NCBI RefSeq assembly: GCF_027942865.1
Contig: NC_134507.1
Span: 38,164,797-38,228,796 of the forward strand
Direction: 5' to 3'
Origin: Odontesthes bonariensis
Lineage: Eukaryota > Chordata > Actinopteri > Atheriniformes > Atherinopsidae
DNA length: 64,000 bases
The notes under the pieces were generated by a model. That model worked only from the letters and a program-made list of their open reading frames with translations. It had not been told where the DNA came from and did no database searches. How positions within the stretch are numbered: position 1 is the stretch's first letter; each line of letters opens with the position of its first letter. The position numbers and the translations under genes are program-made. This document shows, in pieces, positions 41,941 through 53,290 of this stretch.

Positions 41941-43545
41941 TACATCCCAAAGAAGGAAAGTGGTCTGTCAGAGTACCTGCAAACTGTCATGGAGAATTCC
42001 AACATGGACAGAGTTAATGAGTGTGATGAGATGAGAGCTGTCATGCAGGCTTACTCCAGAAAGAGAGAGATCAGTGCTCAGGAGTGTGTGACTCGTGCAT
42101 GTGGAATAAAGATGAAGAAGTGCTCACGCAGTGTTGTGTTCATTCCTACTGATGACAGTCCAGTGAAAATGAGTCGCCCCATGTCATTCTTGGAGGACAC
42201 CCCGTCAGAGTCTCGTAATGTCTGGATGACGAGTTTGAGTGACAAATACAAAGCCAGACCCGAGACCCCAGAGTATGAGGAGATGTGCTCGGCTGATTTT
42301 GCTGCTAGCTGCAGGTTTGTCAGTGCAGACCACTCAAAGCGTGATGGTGTTTCACCACTTCTGAATGAGCTGGGATTTGTCCAAAGGCGGAAAAATGATA
42401 AGCCCTCTGTCATCAGATATTACCAATGTTCCAAGGAGAAACACCCCGAGCAGTTTTATGCCAGATTACTGAGACTGTACCTTCCTCACCGATCCGAGTA
42501 TGAAATACCAAGTGCCCATCTTCCAACCTACGAGTCTTTGTACAACTCTGGCTGGGTGCAGCTGCCAGGCTCAAACCGTCCTGAGAGCGTGAAAAACATT
42601 ATACAAACACACAGAGACTAATATGAGAATCACACTGAGGAGATTGAGAATGCACTTGTAGAGTTTGAGGAGAGCAGAGAGCATGTGATGGATGAATGGT
42701 GTAATCTGGCTCCTGAATCTGAAGTTGTGATGATGAGCTGCAGCAAAGAGAGCCAGACGATGAGCAGGAAAACGTGCCCGACTATTGTCCTCAGTCTGCT
42801 GCTGTGACAGAAATGAGAGCCATCAGAGAACCCCCAGCTGTGGATCCAGCTGTGCTGCGGCAGATGTATCAGAACCTGAAGCAGAAGCAGGCCTGTGTGT
42901 TCCATGCTATCAGAGACTGCTGCATTAAACTTGTGTGTGGCCTAAATCCAGAGCAGTTTTTCTTTTATGTCAACGGTGGTGCAGGAACAGGAAAGTCCCA
43001 CCTGATAAAATGCATTTACTCAGAGGCATCTAAGATACTGAGCAAACTGCAGCTACATGCAGAGGAGTTTGACATATCAAAGCCAACTGTTTTACTCTCT
43101 TCTTTCACTGGAACTGCAGCTTTCAGCATCTGTGGCACAACACTGCACTCTCTGCTGAAGCTTCCACGCAGTCTGAAAGCACCAATCCAAGGACTCGCTA
43201 ACCAACTGGATGAACTCACATCTGAACCTTTTAATGCTCAAATCATCATTATCGCTGACATCTCCATGGTTTCAAAGCCTCTTTTTGCTTATGTGGACGC
43301 AGGACTGAAACAGATCAAAGGCAATCAGAGAGCGTTTGGTGGAATGTCAGTTTTAGCTGTTGGAGATTTCTATCAGCTGCCGCCTGTGCGCCAGTCTAAA
43401 CCTCTGTGTGTACACGACCCAGCAGATACTGACCTGTGGCAGGAACATTTTCAGATGATCACTCTGACTGAGATCATGAGACAGAAGGATGATGTTGCCT
43501 TTGCAGACGTGCTGAACAGGATTGGGGTGAAACCAAAGGCAGATC
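41941..43545 (+). pseudogene. Helitron-type PIF1-like helicase, partial
   Basis: Two frames, 41989-42621 and 42774-43577. The first carries the region between Rep and helicase (NELGFVQRRKNDKPSVIRYY, HPEQFYARLLRLYLPHR) usual in animal Helitrons. The second has the SF1B helicase motifs: Walker A GGAGTGKSHL at about 42980, SFTGTAAFSICGTTLHSLL, motif II as IIIADISMVS (usually DEISM) and GDFYQLPPV. A stop at 42619 separates the frames. The rest of the helicase is cut by an L2 at 43545. The Rep nuclease domain and Helitron ends were not found. With the altered motif II and the stop this copy is dead. Confidence 0.82.
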
Positions 43546-46078
43546 AAATCAAAATCAAATCAAATTTATTTGTATAGCACATTTCATGTACAAACAGTTC
43601 AAAGTGCTTTACATAAAATAAAAGCATTGCAGCAGGGAGTGCAAGAAGCATTAAAAATACATAAAAGAATATAAAGAGAAACAAATAAAATCATTTAAAT
43701 GAATTTAAAAACAGGCAACAGTCTAGATAAGTTAAAAGATATTTCATGCATAGACACATGAGAAAAGAAATGTCTTTAACCTGGATTTAAAAATGTCTAC
43801 ATTTGGTGAAAGTTTAATCTCCACTGGCAGTTTGTTCCACTTGTTTGCAGCATAACAGCTAAATGCTGCTTCTCCATGTTTAGTCTGGACTCTGGACTGG
43901 ACCAGCTGGCCTGAGTCCTTGGATCTAAGAGCTCTGCTGGCTTTATATTCTCTGAACATATCACAGATGTATTTTGGGCCTAAACCGTTCTGGGATTTGT
44001 AAACCATCAGCAGGCTTTTAAAATCTATTCTGTGACTGACTGGAAGCCAGTGTAAAGATTTTAAAACTGGTGTGATGTGTTCAGATCTCTTAGTCCGGGT
44101 TAAAACTCTAGCAGCAGCGTTCTGGATGAGCTGCAGATGTTTTTTTGGGAAGTCCAGTTAAAAGAGCATTACAGTAATCGAGTCTACTGGAGATGAATGC
44201 ATGGATGGGTTTCTCCTGGTCTTTTTGGGAGAGGAAACCTTTAATTCTGTTGATGTTTCTGAGGTGGTAAAAAGCAGCCTTGGTGACAGCTTTGATGTGG
44301 CTGCTGAAAGTCAGATCTGAGTCTATCAACACTCCGAGGTTACGAACTTGGTCAGTGATTGTAAGGTCCAGAGTCTCAAGATATTTACCAACGCTGAACC
44401 TCTTCTCTTTGCTACCAAACAGAATGATCTCAGTTTTGTCTTCATTTAATTGTAGAAAATTCTCTCTCATCCAGGTGTTTACTTCCTCCAGACACTGACA
44501 CAGTACGTCTGCTGGGCTGCAGTCGTCCGGTGACAGAGACACATAAAGTTGTGTATCGTCTGCATAACTGTGATAATTGATGTTAAAATTCTGCAATATC
44601 TGACCCAAAGGGAGCATATACAAGTTAAACAGAAGAGGTCCAAGAATTGACCCCTGGGGGACTCCACAAGTCATGGCCACTCGCTCAGATTCATAGCTGC
44701 CAATTGTAACAAAATAACTCCGGCCTTCTAAGTAGGACCTGAACCAGTTAAGGACCGCTCCAGAAAGTCCAACCCAGTTTTCCAGCCTGTGCAACAGGAT
44801 TCTGTGATCTATAGTATCAAACGCAGCACTGAGGTCCAACAGAACCAGGACTGAAACATTACCAGAATCAGTATTCAACCTGATGTCGTTTAACACTTTG
44901 ACCAGAGCTGTTTCAGTGCTGTGATGACGTCTGAAGCCTGATTGAAAGTTATCAAGACTTCCACTTTCATTCAGAAAGTCGTTGAGCTGGTTAAATACAA
45001 CTTTCTTAATCATCTTAGATATAAAAGAGAGGTTAGAGACAGGTCTGTAGTTGTTCATCATAGAGGCGTCTTGAGTTCTCTTCTTTAGGAGTGGCTTAAT
45101 GGCAGCTGTCTTTAGTGACTTTGGAAAAATGCCTGATGCCAGTGAGCTGTTAACTATTCGTAGGAGATCACTTTCTACTGAGGTAAAAACAGTTTTTAAA
45201 AAGTCGGATGGTGTTATGTCCAGAGAACAAGTGGTTGATTTCAGCTGCCGAACTGTTTCCTCTAGGATTTTTAAATTAACAATATTAAATTGTGACATAA
45301 CGTCAGAGTTATTTCTTGGTTTTAGACACAGATTAGTTTTCTTGTTTGTCTGTGTTGCGTGAATGTTTTGTCTAATCGTTTTGATTTTTTGGCTAAAAAA
45401 GTTGGCAAATTCGTTGCATTTCTCAGTGGAAAGGAGGTCTGGGTTTGACTGTTTAGGAGGATTTGGGAGTTTTTCAACCATAGCAAACAGAGTTCGAGAC
45501 TTGTTGACATTCTTATTAATCATTTCAGATAAATGCAGCTGTCTGGCCTTGCACAGCTCATTGTTATAACTACGCAGGCTTTCTTTGTACAGCTCATAGT
45601 GAATCTGAAGCTTTGTTTTCTTCCATTTACGTTCAGCTTTCCTGCATTCTCTTTTCAGGTTTTTGACCGTAGTGGTGTTTCTCCATGGGGTTTTCTGTTT
45701 GATCAAGGTGCTCTTGATTCTTATCGATGCAACAGCTTCCATTACATTCAAAATTTTCAAGTTGAAATGATCCAGCAGTACTTCAACCGACTCTGCGCTG
45801 ATTGTTGGTAACATAGCTATGGCCTCCCTAAACTGAGCACTTGTGTTCTCATTAATGTACCTCTTCTTAACTGAGAAGCTGGTTGTTTGAACATTCTGAG
45901 TGATCAATAAATCAAATAAAATACAAAAATGGACAGACAAGGCCAAATCAATAACAACAACAGAAGAAATATCAACACCTTTAGAAATGACCAGGTCCAG
46001 AATGTGACCTCGAAGGTGGGTAGGTTGTGTTACAGGCAGAAAATGAAGCCGAGAGAATAAAACAGGTGTCAAAATTTA
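43541..46078 (-). mobile_element. L2-clade LINE copy 4, 5'-truncated
   Basis: Minus-strand L2 with its 3' end at 43541 (repeated TTTGAT units after ATTTGTATAGCAC on the plus strand). The long frame 44108-46072 starts inside the endonuclease ([13 protein letters not shown]) and carries the [41 protein letters not shown] and YADD. One frame change in an A run near 44138 separates it from the terminal frame 43744-44007 (GEAAFSCYAANKWNKLP). Truncation at the 5' end is the usual outcome of incomplete reverse transcription. The tail differs from copy 3, so it is another L2 subfamily. Confidence 0.87.
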
Positions 46079-46218
46079 GACTGTGGCTGTTCTTTGAATT
46101 CAGATGGAACTGAAGGTTTATGGATTGTTTCCATTACTGATAATTTCTAACCCAACTTTCACAATATTATAGCAAAGGGAGAAAAACACAGAATACCAAC
46201 ACACACCAACAGGATACA

Positions 46219-46301
<83 letters not shown>

Positions 46302-46302
46302 C
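46219..46302 (+). repeat. CAT trinucleotide microsatellite
   Basis: About 28 uninterrupted CAT/ATC units. Confidence 0.97.
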
Positions 46303-46527
46303 TCAGTCACACAAGCTGCTGCTGCTTCATCCTCTCAGGTCGCATCGTCCTGTTCACCATCACTTCCATCTGTAGAGAGAAGAAATAAGAGAGGAGATAA
46401 AGGAGTGTTTCAGAGCATCTCTTGCTCAGCTGTCAGCTGCCATCAGCTTTAATAAATGTAATAAATAATAAATAAAGTCTAATAAAATACTGCTGAGAGC
46501 TGCAGGGACCTCCAACCCTCTACTGAC

Positions 46528-46701
46528 CTCAGAGTCTGCAGTTTGTTGTGTGGACTCTTCACAAGATCAGACAGCTCCTTCACATCTGATTCCTTCAGGT
46601 TGTTCCCGCTCAGGTCCAGTTCTGTCAGATGGGAGGGGTTGGACTTCAGAGCAGAGACCAGAGAAGCACAGCTGCTCTCTGACAACCTGCAGCCCCTCAA
46701 T
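46528..46701 (-). pseudogene. NLR gene, LRR exon 2
   Basis: 174-nt exon, the usual size for fish NLR leucine-rich-repeat exons. Minus strand encodes CRLSESSCASLVSALKSNPS and LTELDLSGNNLKESDVKELS. Acceptor ATTCAG and donor GTCAGT are intact. Ribonuclease-inhibitor-type LRRs sense ligands in NLR proteins. Confidence 0.82.
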
Positions 46702-47398
46702 CTGAATAAAGAATAAAACATGTGAGCTGAAGCCAACAGGATGCAGGTTAAAACAGTCAAACAGAACATGTGAAAAAGAGCTCTCATTAATATTAATGAC
46801 AACATGCTGCTGCTTCAATAAAGACGGAGTGACTTCAGCTCTTAAACTCTGCCAGCTCCACCAGTGGCTCCATCCATACAAACTCATGTTGTGCAGCCAA
46901 ATGATTCAAGTTTCAAAGAAAACAAACATGTCAGGAGGAACTTGGAAGCATCCAGAGGTGGACAGATTGATCAGTTTGGCTGATTAATGGATGCTGATGG
47001 ACGCTTTGACTAACTATCAGAATCAGTGGAGTTTGAGGCTGATGGTTGGGAGACCTCCCCCATCTCCAGCAGGAAGCTACAAAGCTGAAGTCAAGGAGGA
47101 GTCAGAGTGTTAAGTTCAGTGTTTCCGTTCAGTCTTTAAACATCCCAGCTTCCATCAGAGTCACATGATTTAGAAGCAGACAGAAACACAGCCGGCAGCA
47201 GCTCCACTGAGAGACTCATCTTCAGGAAATCTGGACTAATGAGCAGATCAGTACAGATGCTCGCTACCAAAGCAGAAACTAAAATATGTATCTTCTGCTG
47301 TTATTGGCTCATCCTGTTTTGTTAGTGATGATCTCAGCTCAGCAAAGAACACCATGTGAGCAAAGCATCTTCTCACACTGACAGTCAGCTGTTTTGCT

Positions 47399-47608
47399 GG
47401 AGTGAACCGGGCAGACAATACAGCCTCTAAATAAGGCATTATCTGTCTTTATTTCACCAATACTTTAAGACCAATGACTGAATGAACGCGTACTATTTCA
47501 CTGTTAGCTCAGAGCTGTTGTTATTTGGGGCTTTCTATGCACGCGTCTAGTGGCGCGGCACGCGCCGATGATGTCATCCCCCTGTATTGTCTAAGCCCGG
47601 TTCACTCC
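47399..47608. mobile_element. MITE-like element with 23-25 bp inverted ends
   Basis: The left end GGAGTGAACCGGGC then AGACAATACAG returns inverted at 47582-47608 with two extra bases. About 210 bp, no coding capacity. Family and target duplication not resolved. Confidence 0.55.
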
Positions 47609-48004
47609 CGTTATATGGATATACGTGGATCTCGAGTGATATAAATAGCGTCCGAAGGACGGCGACTTTCACCAAACTGTTATCGGTGAGTAGATGAACG
47701 TATTTTATGCCAGAAATAAAGTTCAGGTTTAAAAAAACCGAACTTCCCCTTTAAGGCCCTCGGCCTCTGGAGAAGTCACTCAACCTCCCTCCTTCATGCA
47801 AAGTCGAGTGTGTCATCACCCAGCAAGGATTGGCTCTTTTGGCCCTTCTGCCCTAAATTCCTCAGGTTTATCTTGTCTTTTTGATTCCCTTGTTCCCTCA
47901 ATAAACCTTTAAACTCCAACTTAGCATGTGGAAATATTTCATGTTACTCTCCTCTAACCCAAGCCGAGCTCTGTAGCTGCAGCCTTTGTGTGTCACTCTT
48001 TTAA

Positions 48005-48402
48005 GATTTTTAAGATTTAAGATCAGATTTATTGGTCATGCATACATGCATACACACGAAATTTGTCCTCCGCTTTTAACCCATCCAGGTTGGCACCTGT
48101 TGACACGCACACGCACACGCACACGCACACGCACACGCACACGCACACGCACACGCACACGCACACGCACACGCACACGCACAGAGAGACAGATGCCAAC
48201 CTGGAGCGGTGGGCAGCAATTCAGCGCCCGGGGAGCATGGGGGTACGGTGCCTTGCTCAAGGGCCCCTCGACCGTGACAAGGAGGTGGACTGACACCCCT
48301 CCAGCTATCAGTTCCACCAATTTTTGAGTGGCGAGAGTGGGAATCGAACCACCAACCTTCCGGTTATTGAATGACCGACTCTTACCACTCTGCAGACCGC
48401 CA
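48005..48402 (-). mobile_element. tRNA-derived SINE with a CACACG microsatellite
   Basis: Minus-strand copy of the same SINE as at 11.6-12.0 kb. The head near 48402 is decayed in its A box, the B box GGTTCGATTCC is intact near 48340, and the tail ends AATAAATCTGATC near 48020. The central region (48103-48183) is expanded into about 13 CACACG units, giving false long frames on both strands. Confidence 0.78.
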
Positions 48403-48677
48403 TGCTTTCTGTAGGACTGACAGACCTTTCTTCCAAGATATTAATACAGAAAGGACAACTTGTTTTTCTCTTACTTTGACTCACTTTAAAAAGTTTCCAG
48501 AAAGAAGTACATTTAAAAAGCTTAAACTGAACTTTGGTTATTTATTTATTTATTTATTTATTTATTTTCAGAGTTTCTCATGTTCAAAACGGACAGCAAA
48601 ACTAAATCTACACTTCAGGACTTACTGTGATAGAAAAAATCTGATCCTTTATGCTCACATTATCATTTCTACTTCTG

Positions 48678-49001
48678 TGTAACTGCTTAAGTTGACGTAT
48701 GCATGAGATTAATAGCTGCACTCTGGAGATCACCACTGACCGCTCTAAGAACTGAGTGTCCCACAGCCTGGGCGGTATCAACACCACTATCTGCTCCCCG
48801 CAGGACAGAAGGAAATGTCTCATGCATAGACGCAAGCACCCGTCTTCTCTGCCCTATAAAAGCTTCCTGAGAACTCTGCATCTCTGAACATTTGCATCAC
48901 AGCTTCTGTATGTAAACGTTCTCTTGCTGCAGGATAATTAATGTCCTCTGCTTTTGAACTTCAGACCGTATTCCTGAGTATTCTTATTCATTTTCCTGAC
49001 A
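48678..49001 (+). mobile_element. Possible solo LTR fossil
   Basis: 324 bp, beginning TGTAACTGCTTAAG and ending CCTGACA, with a TATAAAAG box at about 48855. Flanked by TTCTG and TACTG, a 5-bp target duplication with one mismatch. No internal region. The family is not recognised; it could instead be an unrelated promoter-like repeat. Confidence 0.5.
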
Positions 49002-49812
49002 TACTGAAAACATGCAGTCATCATGACTGAGGAGTCTGGGGAGGAAATATCTCATAAAAACAGCAACATTTCTGTGGACTGTGGGGAGCTGTTGTTGGAG
49101 AGCTGTCTTTATCTGTCTGATAAAAAGCTGTAAAATATCCTTTTTTGTTCCATTTTAATATTAGGAGTCAGACTTGGTGAGCAGTACGACTTGCAGATCC
49201 TGATTTTAGTCATCTACAGGCATCTGTTTATAAAAGTCACTTGGACATGATTTTTTTCCCAGTGTGTTCAAACATGTCTTATTCACTTCCAGTAACACTT
49301 AGAAGGATTCTGTGTGTTTGGGAAATACATTCAGCTTCTGATTCACTAAAGGATCATGTGGCTTTGTCGCCCGTTAAATGGCAGCAAACCAGAGGCTCCA
49401 CATCTGTCTAATTCACAGTCGCCTTCACAAAGGCTCAGGTTCACCTCAAACCAAACATACAGATATCATCACTCTGTTCCAGTGCAGTGAGTCCACATTT
49501 CAAGGAGGTTTGATGCTCACATTTAGAGGGAAAAACAGCTCATATTTCTGTAAAGTAGTTTACTTTGGGTATGTGATGGATCTGTGTTTGAGGACAAATC
49601 TACAGGAATGGAAAGGAGTTAAAGTAAAAGAGCACTTTGGTATTTCTTTAAGCTGTGTGTGTTATGTTTCATTATCAGAGTTATTTAAGCCAGATAATCA
49701 AAAGGCAGAACAGATCAACCTGTTTCATTGATCAAGGTACCTGGAAGCTGTTTTTAATCCATTTAAGCCAGAATTATATCAGCTCTCAGCTGAAAAGGTC
49801 ATGAATCCTTAC

Positions 49813-49986
49813 CTGAGTTTTTTCAGTCTGCAGTTTGGACTCTTCAGTCCAGCAGAAAGCTGCTTCACTCCTGAATCCTGCAGCTTGTTGTTACTCAGGT
49901 CCAGTTCTGTCGGGCTGGAGGACTGGGAGCTGAGAACTGAGGACAGAGCTGCACAGCTTCTCTCTGAGAGGTTACAGCCACTCAGT
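49813..49986 (-). pseudogene. NLR gene, LRR exon 1
   Basis: 174 nt with acceptor CCTCAG and donor GTAAGG. Minus strand encodes [20 protein letters not shown] and [20 protein letters not shown]. Phase and size match the exon at 46528, so both belong to the same gene as the NACHT exon. Confidence 0.82.
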
Positions 49987-50209
49987 CTGAGGAGGAAATG
50001 AGATGGAAGGAAATAACTTGATCCATTAATCCATCAAACTACATTTGAATTTGATTAGTGGAAGAATTCTGTTTCCCTGTTTGTTTCTGTTTATATGTCC
50101 ATGGAAATAAAGTAAAAACATAAAATAAAAAAAGCTAAATAGAGTTTTTTTTCTCTGTTAATAAGTAAACAATGTATTTATAAAGAAATATATCTATGTT
50201 TGTACGTAC

Positions 50210-51408
50210 ACAGCTTTGTTGGAGGCTTTGACCACTGGCAGCAGCCTCAGAAGAGCCTCCTCTGAAGAAGAGTATTTCTTCAGGTCAAACTCATCCAGAT
50301 CTTTTCCTGATGACAGTAAGATGAAGACCAGAGCCGACCACTGAGCAGGAGACAGGTTATCTGTGGAGAGACTTCCTGAACTCAGGGCCTGTTGGATCTC
50401 CTCCACCAGAGAACGATCATTCAGTTCATTCAGACAGTGGAACAGATTGATGCTTCTCTCTGCAGACAGATCCTCACTGATCTTCTTCTTGATGTAGTCG
50501 ACTGTTTCCTGATTGGTCTGTGAGCTACTTCCTGTCTGTGTCAGCAGGCCTCGTAGGAGCCTCTGATTGGTCTGTGAGCTACTTCCTGTCTGTGTCAGCA
50601 GGCCTCGTAGGAGCCTCTGATTGGTCTGCAGGGAAAGACCCAGGAGGAAGCGGAGGAACAGGTCCAGGTGTCCATTTGGACTCTGTAAGGTCTTGTTCAC
50701 AGCACTCTGGTAGAAGACAGTCCCTTTGCTTGATCTAAAGGTGTTGTAGGTTGTTTCTTCTTCTCCCATGAGATTAACTCCAGAGTTGATGAAGGTCAGA
50801 TGCACATGAAGAGCAGCCAGAAACTCCTGAACACTCAGATGGATGAAGCAGAACACCTTCTCCTGGTACAGCCCTCTCTCCTCTTTAAAGATCTCTGTGA
50901 ACATTCCTGAGTACACTGAGGCTGCTGAGATATCGATACCACACTCTGTCAGGTCTGATTCATAGAAGATCAGGTTTCCTTTCTGCAGCTGCTCAAAAGC
51001 CAGTTTTCCCAGAGACTCAATCATCTTCCTGCTCTCTGGACTCCAGTGTGGATCTGTCTCAGCTCCTCCATCATACTTGAGCTTCTTCAGTTTGGCCTGA
51101 ACCACCAGGAAGTGGATGTACATCTCAGTCAGGGTGCTGGGCAGCTCTGCTCCCTCTCTGGTTTCCAACACATCCTCCAGAACTGTAGCAGTGATCCAGC
51201 AGAAGACCGGGATGTGGCACATGATGTGGAGGCTTCGGGATGTCTGGATGTGGGAGATGATCCTGCTGGCCTGCTTCTTATCTCTGAATCTCTTCCTGAA
51301 GTACTCCTCCTTCTGTGGGTCAGTGAACCCTCTGACCTCTGTCACCATGCCAACACAGCCAGCAGGGATCTGATTGGCTGCTGCAGGTCGTGAGGTTATC
51401 CAGAGGCA
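50210..51408 (-). pseudogene. NLR gene, NACHT exon without its 5' part (fish NLRC3/NLRP-like)
   Basis: The large exon of a fish-type NLR immune receptor. Recognisable: LWITSRPAAANQIPAGCV, EVRGFTDPQKEEYFRKRF, SLHIMCHIPVFCWITATVLE, then the winged-helix and helical parts (FCFIHLSVQEFLAALHVHL, DLFLRFLLGLSLQTN). It ends at donor GTACGT near 50208. Everything upstream of the sensor-1-like TSRP is missing, including the Walker A and B motifs and the FISNA segment, and similarity starts abruptly at 51408. A 54-bp unit (QTNQRLLRGLLTQTGSSS) is duplicated in frame at 50511-50618. Truncated pseudogene, or the exon continues elsewhere through rearrangement. Confidence 0.83.
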
Positions 51409-53290
51409 AGCTGAATTGTCTCTGTATGAGATGTACAGCACACATATACTGGCCCTGCTCAGTTTATTAATAACCCAATAATCGACACGCATCATCATAC
51501 TTTGTGACTATATTATCCTGTGTGTGACCCACATATTAATTTTTCACTGTTACATCTCAACAGGAGCAATCTTAACAGCCAAAAGCGTACCTGGCAGCAG
51601 GTGAAGGTAAAGTACAGAAACATATTTCAGAGTGGTAAGTAGCCTTTGAAGAAATGTGTTTGTCCAATAAAGAGAGCACCAAACTAGATATGGAACACAA
51701 GAAACTGAAAATAAAAAAGATCAAGCTAGAGATTATGAAACTGGAGAGGAGAGAATTGAAACATGTAAGAGAATTGAAACATGTAATAATAATTAAACAA
51801 TTCAACACAACTTGAACTCAAACTTGTCATTATTGTACGGTTCATGCAAAGTGTTAGAAATGTGTTTTTTACATTTATATTCACAGTGGGGTGCCATGAC
51901 CTAAACGTGTGGAAAGTTATAAATCATCTCTCTCCATTTAGCCTTCTTACACTTGCTCTGACTTAAACTGCTACTGTGTCAATGCTAAATTATGAAAAGA
52001 AGTTCTAACTCAAAGGTCACAACAATAAGGATCAATGGAAATATGTGTCCCTGTATAGGTCCCTCACTGTTTCAGGAGAAAGTGAGTCCTTTCAGGCACT
52101 AGAACCTGCCCGGACTCAAATAAGAAAAGAATTCAGCCTGAAAAGTTGTCTACAAGACAAAATGTATAAAATATGAAGTATACTATCAAATTTAAGATGG
52201 CTCTGTCAGAAGTTAGCCATTTAGCCTCAATGTTGGAAATGAAATGAGCTCCATCACAGATCATCTGTATGCTATCTGTAGGATAGAAGTCAATGATGAG
52301 GTTTCACAGGGCATAAATGTAACATTGCTCAGCATTACTCAAAGGGGTTGATGTGGTGTTTTTCAAAATGAGAAATCCAGTTCAGAGTCTATGGACAATT
52401 ATGTATGTACCTGTACATTTAGGATATGGAAAAATTTTCAGTTTACGTAGTCAGCCTCCACGGGTCCAGCAGGGGCCTGGATGTGTGCATGGGTACAGTG
52501 TAGTGCACCAATAACATTAGGGAAGCCTGAGGGAGATGATGAACTTAATGCAAATACTTCAACCAGTAGGTTGTTTTACATTATCAGCTACTGTAAATGT
52601 GGAGCAGCAACCCTCCAATCCCTCTGTTAACTCAAAACCCATCCGTTCAAGTGTGCTTACCTCCAGTGATTGCTCCGTTCTGTGTATTTTTAATATGGTA
52701 TGATGTTTTAATTCCTGCGTTTTATCTAATATCTTGTTTGTACAGTGTCCTTGACTGTTTTGAAAGGAGCTTTCAATAATTTGTATCATTAACATTATTA
52801 CCTGTCCCCCATTTTTCTGAGTCTGGTCCTACGTGTGTGTAAATTGGATGTTTGTTAGGTATTGATTAGTTTTAATGAGTACCATGTTCTCTCTCATTTA
52901 ATTTCATGCTCAATACGTGTGTATAGTTGCGTTTCTTTAGTTGCACTGGCAGCGACTGATTGATTTTTCGAGACAGTGAAAGTGGTGATATGATAACCAC
53001 AGTTTTTGTTTCGTTTTTTAGACAAGACATGAGTTGCGGGAGCGCAGAATTCGAGGTGAACATTTCTTTCGGGAGTCTGTTTCAGCCAGTCGGACATTCT
53101 TTGAGTTGCAGCTAAGCTAAGCTTCAACTTTAGCCTGCCCAGGAGAAGGCTCGTTCAGCAGCATAAGTTACCATGGTTACTCAGCGGGCATTCAAATAAG
53201 CCACGTTCGTGGAACGGAACTCTCTCTAAGTTTAGCCAGAAGTAGCGAGAAAAGCAAGGCTTTCCGCTAAGCCAGCTTTGTGGAATATCC
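51409..53290. mobile_element. PIF/Harbinger remains
   Basis: 51585-51640 (+) reads TWQQVKVKYRNIFQSG before a GTAAGT donor, the second part of a Harbinger Myb/SANT domain. 51661-51800 continues with a lysine-rich coil (KLEHKKLKIKK-like) to a stop. On the minus strand, 52435-52540 reads GFPNVIGALHCTHAHIQAPA after a CCTCAG acceptor, the first catalytic block of a Harbinger transposase (usually GCIDCTH). The two genes face each other. The likely right end is near 53289 (CTTTGTGGAATATCC); the left end is lost at the NLR border. The rest, to 53250, shows nothing else. Confidence 0.7.

Larger units (their letters stand above)
46702..49812. other. NLR intron region with inserted repeats
   Basis: Sequence between the two LRR exons. 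It contains a MITE (47399-47608), a SINE (48005-48402) and a possible solo LTR (48678-49001). 47620-47755 holds a fish repeat ending AAACCGAACTTCCCCTTTAA; 48539-48567 is a TTTA repeat. 49002-49800 shows nothing recognisable. Confidence 0.6.

Noticed and set aside
47986-48327. Threonine-arginine and valine-arginine repeat frames
   Set aside because: Produced by the CACACG microsatellite in the SINE.
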